Notes: generated by a model not told the origin, from the sequence alone. DNA of 64,000 bases from Halorussus vallis (GCF_024138165.1 NZ_CP100000.1:1674001-1738000), one strand, 5' to 3'; numbered from the stretch's first letter, positions 45,001-53,856 are shown. Program-made: numbers and translations.

Positions 45001-45741
45001 ATGTTAACGGCAAAAGTGACCGTTCGATACGAAGACGACTGGACGGCCGAGCTCCGGAAGTACGACGTGTTCGGCGAATTTCTCGCCTCCACGTTCCGCG
45101 ACCGGCAGTATTTCGGTCTTCTCGCGCTCGAAACCGCGGCCGAGGACTACGACGCCGTCGTCCAGACGATCCGAGAGCACGAGAACACGGTATCGTTAGA
45201 CGTCATCGAAGAGTACGACGTCGAGGGGCCGGATCGGATCTCGGCGACGCTGATGATACAGGGCCAACACTTCGAGTACACTCCGCTTCAACTGCTACTC
45301 CACGAAGGCTTCCTCCCACTCGGTGGATTCGGCGAACTCCAGAACGGTACCGAGAGTTTCGACCTGCTGTTGACCAGCCGAGACGACCTGTCGCTCGCCG
45401 TCGAACTGCTCGAACGCTTCGGAACCGTCGAAGTCAAATACGTCTCTCGGGAGTTCCAGCGGAAGATAACGCCGAGCGTGACCGTCTGGCACGAGATGCT
45501 TGAGTCGGTTCCCGCTCGCCAGCGTGAGATTCTGAACAAGGCACTCAACGAGGGATACTTCGAGATTCCTCGGCAGATCACACTCCAGGAGCTCGCAGAC
45601 GAGATGGACATCGCCAAAACGACCGCGTCTCAACACCTCAGGAAAGCCGAGAAGAAGATCATGGAGTTCTTCATCAAGTACATCAACCTCTCGGCGACGG
45701 ACGGCCGCCGAAAGTCCCTCGACCATGACAAGCGCGCCTAG
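45001..45741 (+). CDS. Bat-type helix-turn-helix transcriptional regulator (HTH_10)
   Basis: The 246-residue protein starts MLTAKVTVRYEDDWTAELRK. Residues 1-175 form the haloarchaeal N-terminal effector-like region; the C-terminal HTH_10 domain (ITLQELADEMDIAKTTASQH, then LRKAEKKIMEFFI) is that of bacterio-opsin-activator-type regulators. A GTG at 44992 would add three residues; the ATG at 45001 is preferred. It closes the catabolic locus and is the best candidate for the regulator binding the CATGTTC sites upstream, but that is inference. Confidence 0.85.
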   Translation: MLTAKVTVRYEDDWTAELRKYDVFGEFLASTFRDRQYFGLLALETAAEDYDAVVQTIREHENTVSLDVIEEYDVEGPDRISATLMIQGQHFEYTPLQLLLHEGFLPLGGFGELQNGTESFDLLLTSRDDLSLAVELLERFGTVEVKYVSREFQRKITPSVTVWHEMLESVPARQREILNKALNEGYFEIPRQITLQELADEMDIAKTTASQHLRKAEKKIMEFFIKYINLSATDGRRKSLDHDKRA

Positions 45742-45933
45742 CAGACAAACGGAAAGCCAGTCACTTTCGGCCGTAAGTTAGCACTTGGAGTAAATCGATT
45801 AGTAACCGATTGGACGAGTCTACGTGTAAAAGCGGTTAGTGCGAAACGGAGTCGTTTCTCGGTTCGACCGTAGAACGGCCCCTCCGTAGAGAAACGAAGT
45901 AGAACCGACAGAAGACCGCCGATAGAAACCGAC

Positions 45934-46224
45934 TCAGATACGGGGACTGACGTAGATTCGTCCGTCGCTATGGACGGAGACGGTGTACTGCTCGACGGTC
46001 AGTTCCAGATGCCAGTCCTGGTCGGGCGAGGCGTTCTGGAAAAGCGCGTCGACGGCGTCGACGTCGATCTGCTCGTAGAGGTTCACGTCGAGTTCGGTGA
46101 TGTCGACGCCCTCAACGTCGGCGAGGGCCTCGCAGATCTTGACGCTCACTTCGTCGGTCTGGGCGGGGTCGTAGCGCGAGCGGTGCTCGGCCGAGATCGA
46201 GGAGTGTTTTGCAGTGGTGGGCAC
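45934..46224 (-). CDS. HalOD1-domain protein
   Basis: The 96-residue protein consists almost entirely of the haloarchaeal output domain 1: SVKICEALADVEGVDITELDV followed by NLYEQIDVDAVDALFQ and LELTVEQYTVSVHSDGRIYV. In larger proteins this domain is the output of haloarchaeal response regulators; stand-alone copies of this length are common. No receiver or kinase domain is attached. It would be cytoplasmic. Confidence 0.85.
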   Translation of the reverse strand: MPTTAKHSSISAEHRSRYDPAQTDEVSVKICEALADVEGVDITELDVNLYEQIDVDAVDALFQNASPDQDWHLELTVEQYTVSVHSDGRIYVSPRI

Positions 46225-46294
46225 AGTTACAAGTAGTCGGTGGCGTGCATTAAACTCCCATCAGACGACCGTCTGACGTCCGTCTCATCGAGAG

Positions 46295-46606
46295 TCACTC
46301 GGAGCTTTCGAGGTGGTCGCGCGCGAACTCCGACAGCGACTCCCAGCCGAGTTCGTCGCCGAGTCGCTCGACGGCCGCGCCAAACGATTCGCCCGCTGAA
46401 ACCGTGCGTTCCTCGCCGGAAGGAGTTAACCGTCGGTTCGCGTGGTCGACGTCGGTTTCGAACAGCGCGTCGTCGTCCTCGTTGTAGAACCACGCGCCGC
46501 CGCCCTTGACCTGCGAGACGCCGACGAACTGCGCTTCGTCGTGGCGGTCGCCCTCCATGGGCCAGTCCTCGTACTTCCGGTTCGCGGCCGCGTCGTCTTC
46601 GGACAT
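46295..46606 (-). CDS. Conserved haloarchaeal hypothetical protein
   Basis: A 103-residue very acidic protein, MSEDDAAANRKYEDWPMEGD..., with a central GGGAWFYNEDDDALFETDVDH segment and a C-terminal helix. No signal, membrane helix or known catalytic motif is seen. The acidic, well-balanced composition and lack of an equally good alternative frame support it being coding. It is transcribed on the same strand as the HalOD1 gene 70 bp downstream. Function unknown. Confidence 0.7.
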   Translation of the reverse strand: MSEDDAAANRKYEDWPMEGDRHDEAQFVGVSQVKGGGAWFYNEDDDALFETDVDHANRRLTPSGEERTVSAGESFGAAVERLGDELGWESLSEFARDHLESSE

Positions 46607-46691
46607 GGGCCCGAACGTAGGACCGCGAGACGGTTAATCCCGGTGGCGCACGCGGGGCGTTCCGGCTCCCGGTCCTGAACTGGCATGCGAG

Positions 46692-47654
46692 TCAATCACC
46701 CTCGGTCCTCGCGTCCTCGCTCGGCGCGACCGTCCGGCGCAGTCCCGCGAGGACCCGCCGTCGTTCGGTCAGCGCGAAGCCGACCGCGACGATCGCGAAG
46801 CCGACGACGGTTCGCAGCGTCACAGCCTCGTCGACGAGCAACCAGCCAAGCAGCGCCGCGACGACCGGCACGACGTAGGAAACCAGCGCAGTACGGACCG
46901 CGCCGACGCGGTCGATGAGGTCGAAGTACGCCGAGTACGCGCCGGCGGTCGAGACAACGCCGAGGTACGCGAGCGCGACGACCACTGCGAACGGCACCGC
47001 TCCGGACGCCGACTCGCCGAGGCCGAGGCTGACGAGGTGGAGGAGCAGTGCGCCGACGAGCAGTCCCCACCCGGTCGTCGCCAGCGTCGGAATCCGAGGG
47101 GAGAACCGCCGGGAGAGGACGCTCCCGAGCGCGAGCGACGCCGCGCCGCAGAGGACGATCCACGTCCCGGCGTTCGCGGGGTCGAACAGATGCCGGGGGT
47201 CGGGACTGGCCACGATACCGACGCCGACGATGCCCAACAGAACACCCAGGAGCTCGAGCAGGCCGAGTCGCTCGTCGGTGACCAGCACCCAGGCGAACGC
47301 GGTCGCGAGCACGGGGTTGAGCGCGAACACGACCGCGGCGGCCGCGCTCGTCGTGAACTGCTGGCCGACGAAGAGGAAGCCGTTCGCCGCGGCGATGGCG
47401 AACACCCCCGAGGCGAGGACGGCCAGCCAGTCGTCGCGGGTCTTCGGCAGCCACTCGTCGTACCGGAGCGCGACGACCGGGAGGACGACCGCGGCGGCGG
47501 TGTCGAGTCGGCCGGCCGCGAACAGCACCGGCGGGACGTGACGGAGGCCGACGGTGATGGCGACGTACGACCCGCCCCACGCGAGCGCGACGAAGGCGAA
47601 CAGGCCGACCGCAATTCCCCGGGGTCCGACCCGCTCGCGAGCGGTGAAGTCCAC
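46692..47654 (-). CDS. EamA/DMT-superfamily membrane transporter
   Basis: The protein has ten predicted helices in two EamA repeats. The first repeat begins GLFAFVALAWGGSYVAITVG and the second GTWIVLCGAASLALGSVLSR. It would export or import metabolites such as amino acids. The frame extends upstream to 47759, with ATGs at 47759 and 47729, but 30-odd residues of polar, non-family sequence would precede helix 1. I prefer the GTG at 47654 (320 residues, normal for the family). Substrate unknown. Confidence 0.85.
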   Translation of the reverse strand: MDFTARERVGPRGIAVGLFAFVALAWGGSYVAITVGLRHVPPVLFAAGRLDTAAAVVLPVVALRYDEWLPKTRDDWLAVLASGVFAIAAANGFLFVGQQFTTSAAAAVVFALNPVLATAFAWVLVTDERLGLLELLGVLLGIVGVGIVASPDPRHLFDPANAGTWIVLCGAASLALGSVLSRRFSPRIPTLATTGWGLLVGALLLHLVSLGLGESASGAVPFAVVVALAYLGVVSTAGAYSAYFDLIDRVGAVRTALVSYVVPVVAALLGWLLVDEAVTLRTVVGFAIVAVGFALTERRRVLAGLRRTVAPSEDARTEGD

Positions 47655-47785
47655 GTCCGAGGAAAGCGCGCGAGCGTGAAAGCCCTTGGTCCTGCGGCAG
47701 TTGTCTGGGGGTTCGTGGCCGGGACTCATCAACTCGCTATCCAATATCAGAAAACTCATAACTGTGAACCGAACGCTTCCGAACG

Positions 47786-47950
47786 ATGCAACGAACCTCC
47801 GTGCAGGAAATGTCCGAGGACCTCCTCGGCGTACTCGTCGGCGACGAGTGTCGATGGTGCGCGACGGGAACGCTGGCCCGCGAGGAGTTCAAGAGCGACG
47901 ACGCGGTCGTCTGCGAGAACTGCGGGACGCCCGCGGTTCGCGTCTGGTAA
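47786..47950 (+). CDS. Small zinc-ribbon protein
   Basis: A 54-residue protein MQRTSVQEMSEDLLGVLVGD... with CRWC near residue 22 and CENCG near residue 43, making a single zinc ribbon. It ends PAVRVW. It is divergent from the EamA transporter. Small proteins of this organisation recur in haloarchaea; no function is known. Confidence 0.78.
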   Translation: MQRTSVQEMSEDLLGVLVGDECRWCATGTLAREEFKSDDAVVCENCGTPAVRVW

Positions 47951-47966
47951 CCTCAACACCTCTTTC

Positions 47967-48407
47967 TCACTTCGCGTCGCGCACGAACGGAGCGTAGCGG
48001 ACGCCGCGCTCAACGACGAACCAGGGAACGACCAGACACGCCCCCAGAAGATTCGCCAGCACGTCCGCCAGACCGAAGTACCGCGCCGGAAGCGCTCCTT
48101 GGACGAGTTCTATCGAGACGCCGAACGCGAAGGCGGCGAGGAGTACGAAGCCGTCTCGTTTCGTTCGTGTCCATCCCCGGTCGGCGGTCGCATACGCCAG
48201 GACGTAGGCGAATCCGGCGTACGCGGTGAAGTGGAGTTTCTTGTCCCAAATCGAAACCCGGCCGTCGGGCGGTTGCGGAACTGCGTCGAATAGCGAGAAG
48301 TACGCGATAACGCCCGTAACCAGTGCGACCGCACTCCACCGAACCAACCGCGGAGCCAACGGAACACGAATTCGAGACACGTCCAGAGACGGTCGGCACC
48401 GCAACAT
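47967..48407 (-). CDS. VanZ-like membrane protein
   Basis: The 146-residue protein has about four membrane helices and the VanZ-family signature: SIWDKKLHFTAYAGFAYVLA, VSIELVQGALPARYFGLADV, LANLLGACL. The frame extends to 48509, but the ATG at 48407 removes a long arginine-rich leader that does not look like the family. VanZ proteins confer low-level teicoplanin resistance in enterococci; the archaeal role is unknown since there is no peptidoglycan target. Confidence 0.82.
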   Translation of the reverse strand: MLRCRPSLDVSRIRVPLAPRLVRWSAVALVTGVIAYFSLFDAVPQPPDGRVSIWDKKLHFTAYAGFAYVLAYATADRGWTRTKRDGFVLLAAFAFGVSIELVQGALPARYFGLADVLANLLGACLVVPWFVVERGVRYAPFVRDAK

Positions 48408-48536
48408 AAATTCAGCCGGAACCGCCGAACGAGTCGTTCGCGTCGGAGTGGCTACGAGACGCCGCGCTCCTCGTCTGCCGCAAACTCTCGTCGTACGCCC
48501 GAACCACAAGGAGTACGCACTCCGCCGTTCAGGTCG

Positions 48537-49709
48537 TCAGGCGCACGCCCGACGGATACGCTCGTCGACTATCTCCATCGGTTCGCGCCGGCCGTCGGCG
48601 GTGATCCGGCCGCCGACGAAGTCGAGCAGGTCGAGGTCCCGGAGGAGGCCTCTGGCCTTCGAGCGGTCGATGCGTAACTCGCGCTGTACCTCGTAGAGGG
48701 TCGTCGACTTCACCACCGCCGACTTGAGCTCGTCGAGCGTCACGTGCGTCGGAAGGTCGACGCCCGGCGGGAGGTCGGTTTCGTCGACCGCGTCTGCGAG
48801 TCGGTCGTCCGACGGGGACGACCGACTCGCGTCCGCCGCTGCCGGTTCGGTCGAACCGGTGTCGGCGGTAGCGTCGGATTCAGAACGGGGACCGCCGGCC
48901 GAGTCCGACGTCTCGACTTCGGCTCGCCCCGATTCCGACTCCGTCTCGGGATCGGCGACCTCGGTTTCCGCGCCGGACTCCGAATCGATGCGCGCGTTCG
49001 GCCGGTGGATACCGTGTTTGATCATGTGGTGGCGGACGGTCTGGGGCGTCACGCTCGCGCCGAGCGCCTCGGTCATCTCGGCGAACGTCTCGTGGGCCTC
49101 GTAGGCCTCGCGGAGGCGCTCGGGGTCGCGGTAGGACGGCGACGCCGATTCAGAAGTCGGTTCGTCGTCCGCAGTCCGGTCGACGTCGGAAGCGTCCACC
49201 TCTCGCTCTTCGGTTTCCCCGTCCTGCGCGACCGTCACCGTCTCCGATTCGGCGGTACCCGCGTTCGCCTCGCTCGACTCGGGCGGGAGCGCGACCCCGC
49301 CGTCGGTCACCTGCGGTTTCGCGATGTCGGGCGACGGGTCGGCTTCCGGCGTCGCGTCGGCCGTCGGGGACTCGTCGGTGGCGGTCCCCGGTTCCTCGGC
49401 GAGAGTCTCCGGGGACGGCCCATCCTCGACGGTTTCTCCGGTGGCACCGATTTCGACCTGCAACGGAATCTCCAGCGTCGCCGCGTCGCCGTCGATGGGA
49501 AGTTTGGTTCCGTCCGGGAGCGTGACCGACACGTCTCCGGCAAGTGCGTCGAGGGACGCGCACTCGATTCGGGCCGGAAGCGTGACGGTGACGGTTTCGC
49601 CGTCAACCAGGGTTCGTCCGGGCGTCTGTACGTCGCCGACGGAGACGCCGGCACCGTCGACGCCCTCAATGAGCGTCGCGAGGTCGCGGAGTGCGTGAGG
49701 AGCAGTCAT
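48537..49709 (-). CDS. Haloarchaeal protein with two HTH-like segments and a low-complexity middle
   Basis: The 390-residue protein has an N-terminal region about residues 1-95 with beta-rich stretches (VTVTLPARIECASLDALAGD), a long acidic Ser/Thr/Glu/Pro-rich linker, a homeodomain-like helix-turn-helix near residue 200-245 (LREAYEAHETFAEMTEALGA, VTPQTVRHHMIKHGIHRP), another low-complexity linker, and a C-terminal winged-helix-like domain (TLYEVQRELRIDRSKARGLL, RDLDLLDFVGGRIT). It is likely a DNA-binding regulator. No cognate target is visible. The IS200/IS605 element lies upstream of its start. Confidence 0.75.
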   Translation of the reverse strand: MTAPHALRDLATLIEGVDGAGVSVGDVQTPGRTLVDGETVTVTLPARIECASLDALAGDVSVTLPDGTKLPIDGDAATLEIPLQVEIGATGETVEDGPSPETLAEEPGTATDESPTADATPEADPSPDIAKPQVTDGGVALPPESSEANAGTAESETVTVAQDGETEEREVDASDVDRTADDEPTSESASPSYRDPERLREAYEAHETFAEMTEALGASVTPQTVRHHMIKHGIHRPNARIDSESGAETEVADPETESESGRAEVETSDSAGGPRSESDATADTGSTEPAAADASRSSPSDDRLADAVDETDLPPGVDLPTHVTLDELKSAVVKSTTLYEVQRELRIDRSKARGLLRDLDLLDFVGGRITADGRREPMEIVDERIRRACA

Positions 49710-50193
49710 AGGTTCGGGGAGTTACCCGAGGCAGGTCACGCATCTAACAAAAAGATATTGTAAGGGTTCAAATCTATGCGCCATTATTTATACCGCGTTT
49801 CCGGGGACGCGAAGCTCGGAACGTCGGGGTGGATAACTCGGAACGTACAAGTAGGGCGTTCGACGGTGAGCATCGACTCCCGGCGATAAGTATGTCGGTG
49901 ACATCCTCCCCGCCGTAAACGGCGAGGCTTCCCACAAGGACAGCCCTTGCTGAGTTGGGAACCTCGGGTTTGCATCCCGTCGTGATACTGGGAGTGCCAC
50001 GCACCCGTTATCCCTATCCTCGGTGGATTCGGGAGTACCTTGCTTGTTTTCTGACGGTATCCACAGCAGGCGACTCGACGGGGATACCGTCGAACGACCG
50101 AGTGGAACTCCCGATACTGTCTCATTCCATCGGGCGGATGGACCGCCTCGGTTGGCATCAAAAACAGGTTATACCCCCGTAAATCTCCCGATA
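49710..50193. mobile_element. Probable 3'-end remnant of an IS1341-type (tnpB) element, minus strand
   Basis: On the minus strand the stretch reads GGAAGCCTCGCCGTTTACGG and then GGGGAGGATGTCAC, containing the hairpin CGCCGT-AA-ACGGCG at 49911-49924. This is the pattern I associate with the 3' (right) end of haloarchaeal tnpB elements, where the reRNA scaffold lies. Upstream on that strand the frames are broken and no tnpB catalytic domain survives, so it would be a solo end. The assignment is from pattern memory, not an alignment. Confidence 0.4.
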
Positions 50194-50306
50194 ACGGCGC
50201 TGTATCCGCGTGCTAAAGCACGGAGTGTTAGCTGAAAGTAGCGCTAAGCCCCCACCCTCAACGGAGCGACCGAAGGGAGCGGAGTAGGGTGGGGATACAG
50301 CGCCGT
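50194..50306. repeat. Large nested inverted repeat left of tnpA
   Basis: The outer arms ACGGCGCTGTATCC (50194-50207) and its exact complement (50293-50306) enclose two smaller hairpins. One is GCTAA...TTAGC around 50212-50232. The other has arms CCCCACCCT (50250-50258) and AGGGTGGGG (50286-50294). The second closely resembles the hairpin at the right end of the adjacent element (52008-52056), including CCCTCAA and the GGAGTAGGGT side. Confidence 0.75.
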
Positions 50307-50401
50307 CATCACCTGTTCGTATAGCAATACGGTTGCAGGCCCACAGACCCACGTAGTCGCAACGTTTTTGCATTGAGGTACCGTACAAATTTGCGAACCC
50401 A

Positions 50402-50809
50402 ATGGAATACGACCTCGATTCGGGAGCGCATTCGACGTATTCCCTGCACTACCACCTGATACTCACCACGAAGTATCGGCGCGGAGTGTTAACCGAGGAG
50501 CGAACCCAATTCATTCGCGGGGTCATCAGCGGGTTCACGGACAAGTACGGCGTCGAACTGACGAACCTTGACGGAGAGGACGACCACGTTCACATCCTGT
50601 TCCGAGCGAAACCCACCACGGACCTCGTGAAGTTCATCAACACGGTCAAGGGCGCGACCGCCCGCCGTATCCGAAACGAGTACGCGGACGAACTGAAGAC
50701 TGAACTGTGGGGCGACTCGTTCTGGAACGACTCGTACTGTCTCATCTCGACGGGGCAGGTGTCGCTGGACGTGCTGAAGAAATACGTCGAGAATCAGCGG
50801 GAGAGTTGA
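50402..50809 (+). CDS. tnpA: IS200-type transposase TnpA (HUH endonuclease)
   Basis: The 135-residue protein has the HUH motif in LDGEDDHVHILFRAKPTTDL (His-Val-His) and the catalytic tyrosine in LDVLKKYVENQ near the C-terminus. The N-terminus HYHLILTTKYRRGVLTEE is characteristic. It cuts single-stranded DNA at the element ends during peel-and-paste transposition. Its TGA overlaps the tnpB ATG by one base. All key residues are present, so it looks active. Confidence 0.96.
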   Translation: MEYDLDSGAHSTYSLHYHLILTTKYRRGVLTEERTQFIRGVISGFTDKYGVELTNLDGEDDHVHILFRAKPTTDLVKFINTVKGATARRIRNEYADELKTELWGDSFWNDSYCLISTGQVSLDVLKKYVENQRES

Positions 50810-52041
50810 TGTACTACGCCTACAAGTACCGTCTCAAGCCGTCCGACGCCCACCGCGAGGAGTTGGACCGCCACCGCGACATTTGTAGGCAACTGTACAA
50901 CCACACGCTCTACCGCCTCAACGAGTACCAAGACGAACACGGCGAACTACCGTCCATGACCACCCTGCGGTCGGAACTACCCAACCTCAAGAAGTGGTGG
51001 GACGGCCTCTCGGACGTGTACTCGAAGGTTCTCCAGACCGTCGTGGAACGGCTGTTCGACAACCTCAAAGGACTCTCCGCGCTCAAGGAGAACGGCTACG
51101 GCGTCGGTCAACTCAAGTGGAAGCCACTACGCGAGTTCCGAAGTTTCACATACAGCCAGTCTGGCTTCAAGCTCGACAAGAAGGGCGGTCAGACCGTGCT
51201 GTCCCTCTCGAAACTCGCGGATGTGCCGATACGGCTCCACCGCGCCATCCCCGACGACGCCGACGTGAAACAGGTCACGGTGAAGAAGGAACCGACGGGC
51301 AAGTGGTTCGCCACGTTCGGTATCGAAGTTAACCGCGAACCGCCCGAACCGCCTGCGAATCCCGAGCGGTGCGTCGGTATCGACGTGGGAATACTCAAGT
51401 ACGCCCACGACACCGACGGTACGGCGGTCGGGTCGCTCGACCTCTCCGCCGAACGGGAGCGGCTGGAACGCGAACAGCGGTCACTCTCGCAGAAGGAACA
51501 CGGGTCGAACAACTGGGAGGCGCAACGGCGTCGGGTTGCGGAGTGTCACGCCGACCTCCGACGGAAGCGCCGTGACTTCCTCCACAAACTCTCTGCCTAC
51601 TACGCGCGGGAGTACGACCTTGTGGCGGTCGAAGACCTGAACGTGAAGGGGATGATGGAATCACCGTCGAACAGTCGCAACACGGCGTCAGCGGCGTGGC
51701 GGACGTTCCTCTCGTTGCTCGAATACAAATGCGACCGCGAAGGGACGCACTTCGTGGCGGTCAACCCGAGAGGGACGACGAAAGAGTGCGCGACGTGCGT
51801 CGTCTCGACGGAGAAGCCGCTATGGGTCCGTGAACATTCCTGTCCTGCCTGCGGGTTTGAGGCGGACAGGGATGCGAACGCGGCGTGGAACATCCTTTCT
51901 CGCGGTCTACAAGATGTAGGAGTGGGACACTCCGAAGGAACGCCTGTGGAGACTGCGCTCCCTGTAGATACGCCTGTATCTGCAAAGCGCGTCGTTGAAT
52001 CAGGAAGCCCTACCCTCAAGGATCGAACGGCGAAGCCGTGA
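50809..52041 (+). CDS. tnpB: RNA-guided nuclease TnpB
   Basis: The 410-residue protein starts MYYAYKYRLKPSDAHREELD at the TGATG overlap. The split RuvC motifs are intact: CVGIDVGILKYAHDTDG (Asp), LVAVEDLNVKGM (Glu) and CPACGFEADRDANAAWNIL (Asp). The zinc finger uses ECATC and CPACG. TnpB proteins are guided by an RNA made from the 3' end of their own gene to cut the empty donor site. The scaffold would be the hairpin-rich 3' end at 52008-52056. Upstream in-frame sequence within tnpA is not part of the protein. Confidence 0.96.
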   Translation: MYYAYKYRLKPSDAHREELDRHRDICRQLYNHTLYRLNEYQDEHGELPSMTTLRSELPNLKKWWDGLSDVYSKVLQTVVERLFDNLKGLSALKENGYGVGQLKWKPLREFRSFTYSQSGFKLDKKGGQTVLSLSKLADVPIRLHRAIPDDADVKQVTVKKEPTGKWFATFGIEVNREPPEPPANPERCVGIDVGILKYAHDTDGTAVGSLDLSAERERLEREQRSLSQKEHGSNNWEAQRRRVAECHADLRRKRRDFLHKLSAYYAREYDLVAVEDLNVKGMMESPSNSRNTASAAWRTFLSLLEYKCDREGTHFVAVNPRGTTKECATCVVSTEKPLWVREHSCPACGFEADRDANAAWNILSRGLQDVGVGHSEGTPVETALPVDTPVSAKRVVESGSPTLKDRTAKP

Positions 52042-52064
52042 GCGAGTAGGGTAGGGTAGTTCAC
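52008..52064 (+). ncRNA. Predicted reRNA (omega RNA) scaffold and right end of the IS
   Basis: CCCTACCCT (52008-52016) pairs with AGGGTAGGG (52048-52056), with an inner stem ACGGC/GCCGT at 52027-52031 and 52035-52039. The segment overlaps the last codons of tnpB and ends at TTCAC, as in guide RNAs of TnpB systems. The guide would be the DNA just beyond 52064. Not shown to be transcribed. Confidence 0.55.
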
Positions 52065-52192
52065 ACGCCGATTTTATCTAATTGATAGGCGCTAACGCGC
52101 CGCCGGACCCGGCCGAGTCGGCCCCAACCAAACCATGAAAGCAAAGCCGACCCGGCCGACCGAATCCGACCGAAACTCGCAAATATCGAGGT

Positions 52193-53356
52193 TTAGAACA
52201 GCGCCTCCAACTCGCCCGCGTCGTCCTTCACGAGGTTGTTCAGGTTCTGCTGGCTCTCCTCGCGGATGTCCTCGATGTTGTCCTGGGTTTCGATGGCGAT
52301 GCCCTGGAGCTGTTTGATGCGCGGGACGTCGGTGACGCCCGAGAGCAGGGTCACCGCCGCGACGTGTTCCGAGTCCTCGACGGGGTAGTCGCCGCCCCGG
52401 ACCTCCATGCTCGCGGTCTCGTTCTCCAGCCACTTGCGCCCGCGCTCGATGCCTTTGCGGTTGAGGTAGTCGGAGGGACCGCTCATCACGACCAGCGAGC
52501 GGTCGGTGCTCCTGACCTCGCAGGGGAGGGTGAGACGGCCGAGCGCCGCCTTCCGGACGAGGCTGGTCAGGCGGTTCGTGGTTTCGGTGGCGTCGAGTTC
52601 GCTGTCGCGGAAGCGCCCGAGGAGCCCGCCGTTGGGGTTCTCGACCTGCTCGGTCGCGTAGCCGATGGTCGAGACGCCGCCGCACGAGAGCGTGTTGATG
52701 ATTTCGCTGGAGTCGACGACGCTCTCGCCGACCTTCTGGCCGGGCTGGACCTCGCCCGCGGCGAAGAGCACGCCGAACCGCCGAACGATCTCCTCGTTGA
52801 TGCGGTCGTAGCCCCCGCGCATCGACTCGCCGGTTTCGCGCCAGGCGTCGTTGTCGAACACCAGCAGGTTGTCCACCTGGTCGACGAACGTCTTGAACGA
52901 CCGCGCGGCGTTCAGCGTGTAGATGCCGCCCTCGTCCTGGGCGGGGAGCACGCCCAGACCGTACACCGGCTCGGTGTAGATGCGCTTCAGGTGCCCCGAG
53001 AGGACGGGCGCGCCGCCGGAGCCGGTGCCGCCGCCCATCCCCGCGACCACGAGGAAGGCGTCGATTTCGTGGACCGGCACCTGGTCGACGGCGCCCTGAA
53101 TCTCGTCTAAGTCCTCCTCGGCGATGTCGGCGCCGAGTTCGTTGTCGGCCCCGACGCCGTGGCCCTTCACGCGGGCCTGACCGATGAGCACGCGGTTGCG
53201 CTCGGGGACGTTTTGGAGTCCGGCGAGGTCGGCCTTCGCGGTGTTGACCGCGATGGCAGACCGGACGACGTCCGCGCCGATGCGCCGGTCGTACTCGACG
53301 AACTTGTCAACTATCTTGCCGCCAGCTTGACCGAAGCCGATCATTGCGAGCTTCAT
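52193..53356 (-). CDS. cetZ: CetZ tubulin-family protein
   Basis: The 387-residue protein starts MKLAMIGFGQAGGKIVDKFV, the classic CetZ N-terminus with the GTP-binding T1 loop, and has the tubulin signature VVAGMGGGTGSGGAPVLSG (T4 loop). The T7 region (DSSEIINTLSCGGVSTIGYA) is present. CetZ proteins control cell shape and motility in haloarchaea and are distinct from FtsZ in N-terminal sequence. The C-terminal tail NLNNLVKDDAGELEALF is acidic. The length is typical. Of the CetZ groups, the MKLAMIGFGQAGGKIVDKF start resembles CetZ1-type, but I cannot be certain. Confidence 0.95.
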   Translation of the reverse strand: MKLAMIGFGQAGGKIVDKFVEYDRRIGADVVRSAIAVNTAKADLAGLQNVPERNRVLIGQARVKGHGVGADNELGADIAEEDLDEIQGAVDQVPVHEIDAFLVVAGMGGGTGSGGAPVLSGHLKRIYTEPVYGLGVLPAQDEGGIYTLNAARSFKTFVDQVDNLLVFDNDAWRETGESMRGGYDRINEEIVRRFGVLFAAGEVQPGQKVGESVVDSSEIINTLSCGGVSTIGYATEQVENPNGGLLGRFRDSELDATETTNRLTSLVRKAALGRLTLPCEVRSTDRSLVVMSGPSDYLNRKGIERGRKWLENETASMEVRGGDYPVEDSEHVAAVTLLSGVTDVPRIKQLQGIAIETQDNIEDIREESQQNLNNLVKDDAGELEALF

Positions 53357-53856
53357 GTTTTGTGCCTCCTAACGCCGACGAGAGGGAGTTACCCCGCCGC
53401 TTACCGAAGTTAGCGTCCCTCTTATCGGCCTTCAGGACTACAGGTCGCCGGATAATCACATAGTTATACGCGAGCAAACGGCGTTTCAGGCCGTTCCACA
53501 CGACGATTCCACGTCGGCGGAGTTGTTTTCGAACGCTGATAATCTCGGCCTGAAACGGAACCGAGGTTCCTCGCCGAACCGTCGTGGTCACGACCGATTT
53601 CTGATGCGTCAGTAGTGAGTAAATTTGACCAAATCGTATCATCTTCCGGCGATTTCCCGGCGCGACGAGCGGGATTCGTTCGGCGGCAAGCGACGCGTAA
53701 CGGACGACGCGAACACCGTTTCGTCCTCCTCGAAGCGACATATTTTCCGTTTCGTCGTCCGAAGGAGGACACGATTCCGGCCTTCGACCTCGGACGGGCG
53801 ACGAATTGCATCGGTGGCTTCGACGGGGCTATCAGGCTCCCGGCGGAACGGGGCAT
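53357..53856. other. Divergent intergenic region between cetZ and trmY
   Basis: 500 bp with no supported gene. Frames in both directions are short and unlike proteins. It must hold the promoters of cetZ (AT-rich TCACATAGTTATACGCG at about 53456-53472 is one candidate TATA region) and trmY. Confidence 0.4.

Larger units (their letters stand above)
50194..52064 (+). mobile_element. IS200/IS605-family insertion sequence (tnpA + tnpB)
   Basis: The element holds an HUH-type tnpA followed by a 1-nt overlapping tnpB, both intact and in one direction. The right end is the structured segment 52008-52056 followed by TTCAC (52060-52064), which resembles the right cleavage site of ISDra2-type elements. 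The exact left cleavage site is uncertain; the left boundary given includes the nested hairpin, which may belong to this element or to an earlier one. No terminal inverted repeat or target duplication is expected for this family. It separates the HTH-like gene (48537) from cetZ. Confidence 0.85.
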
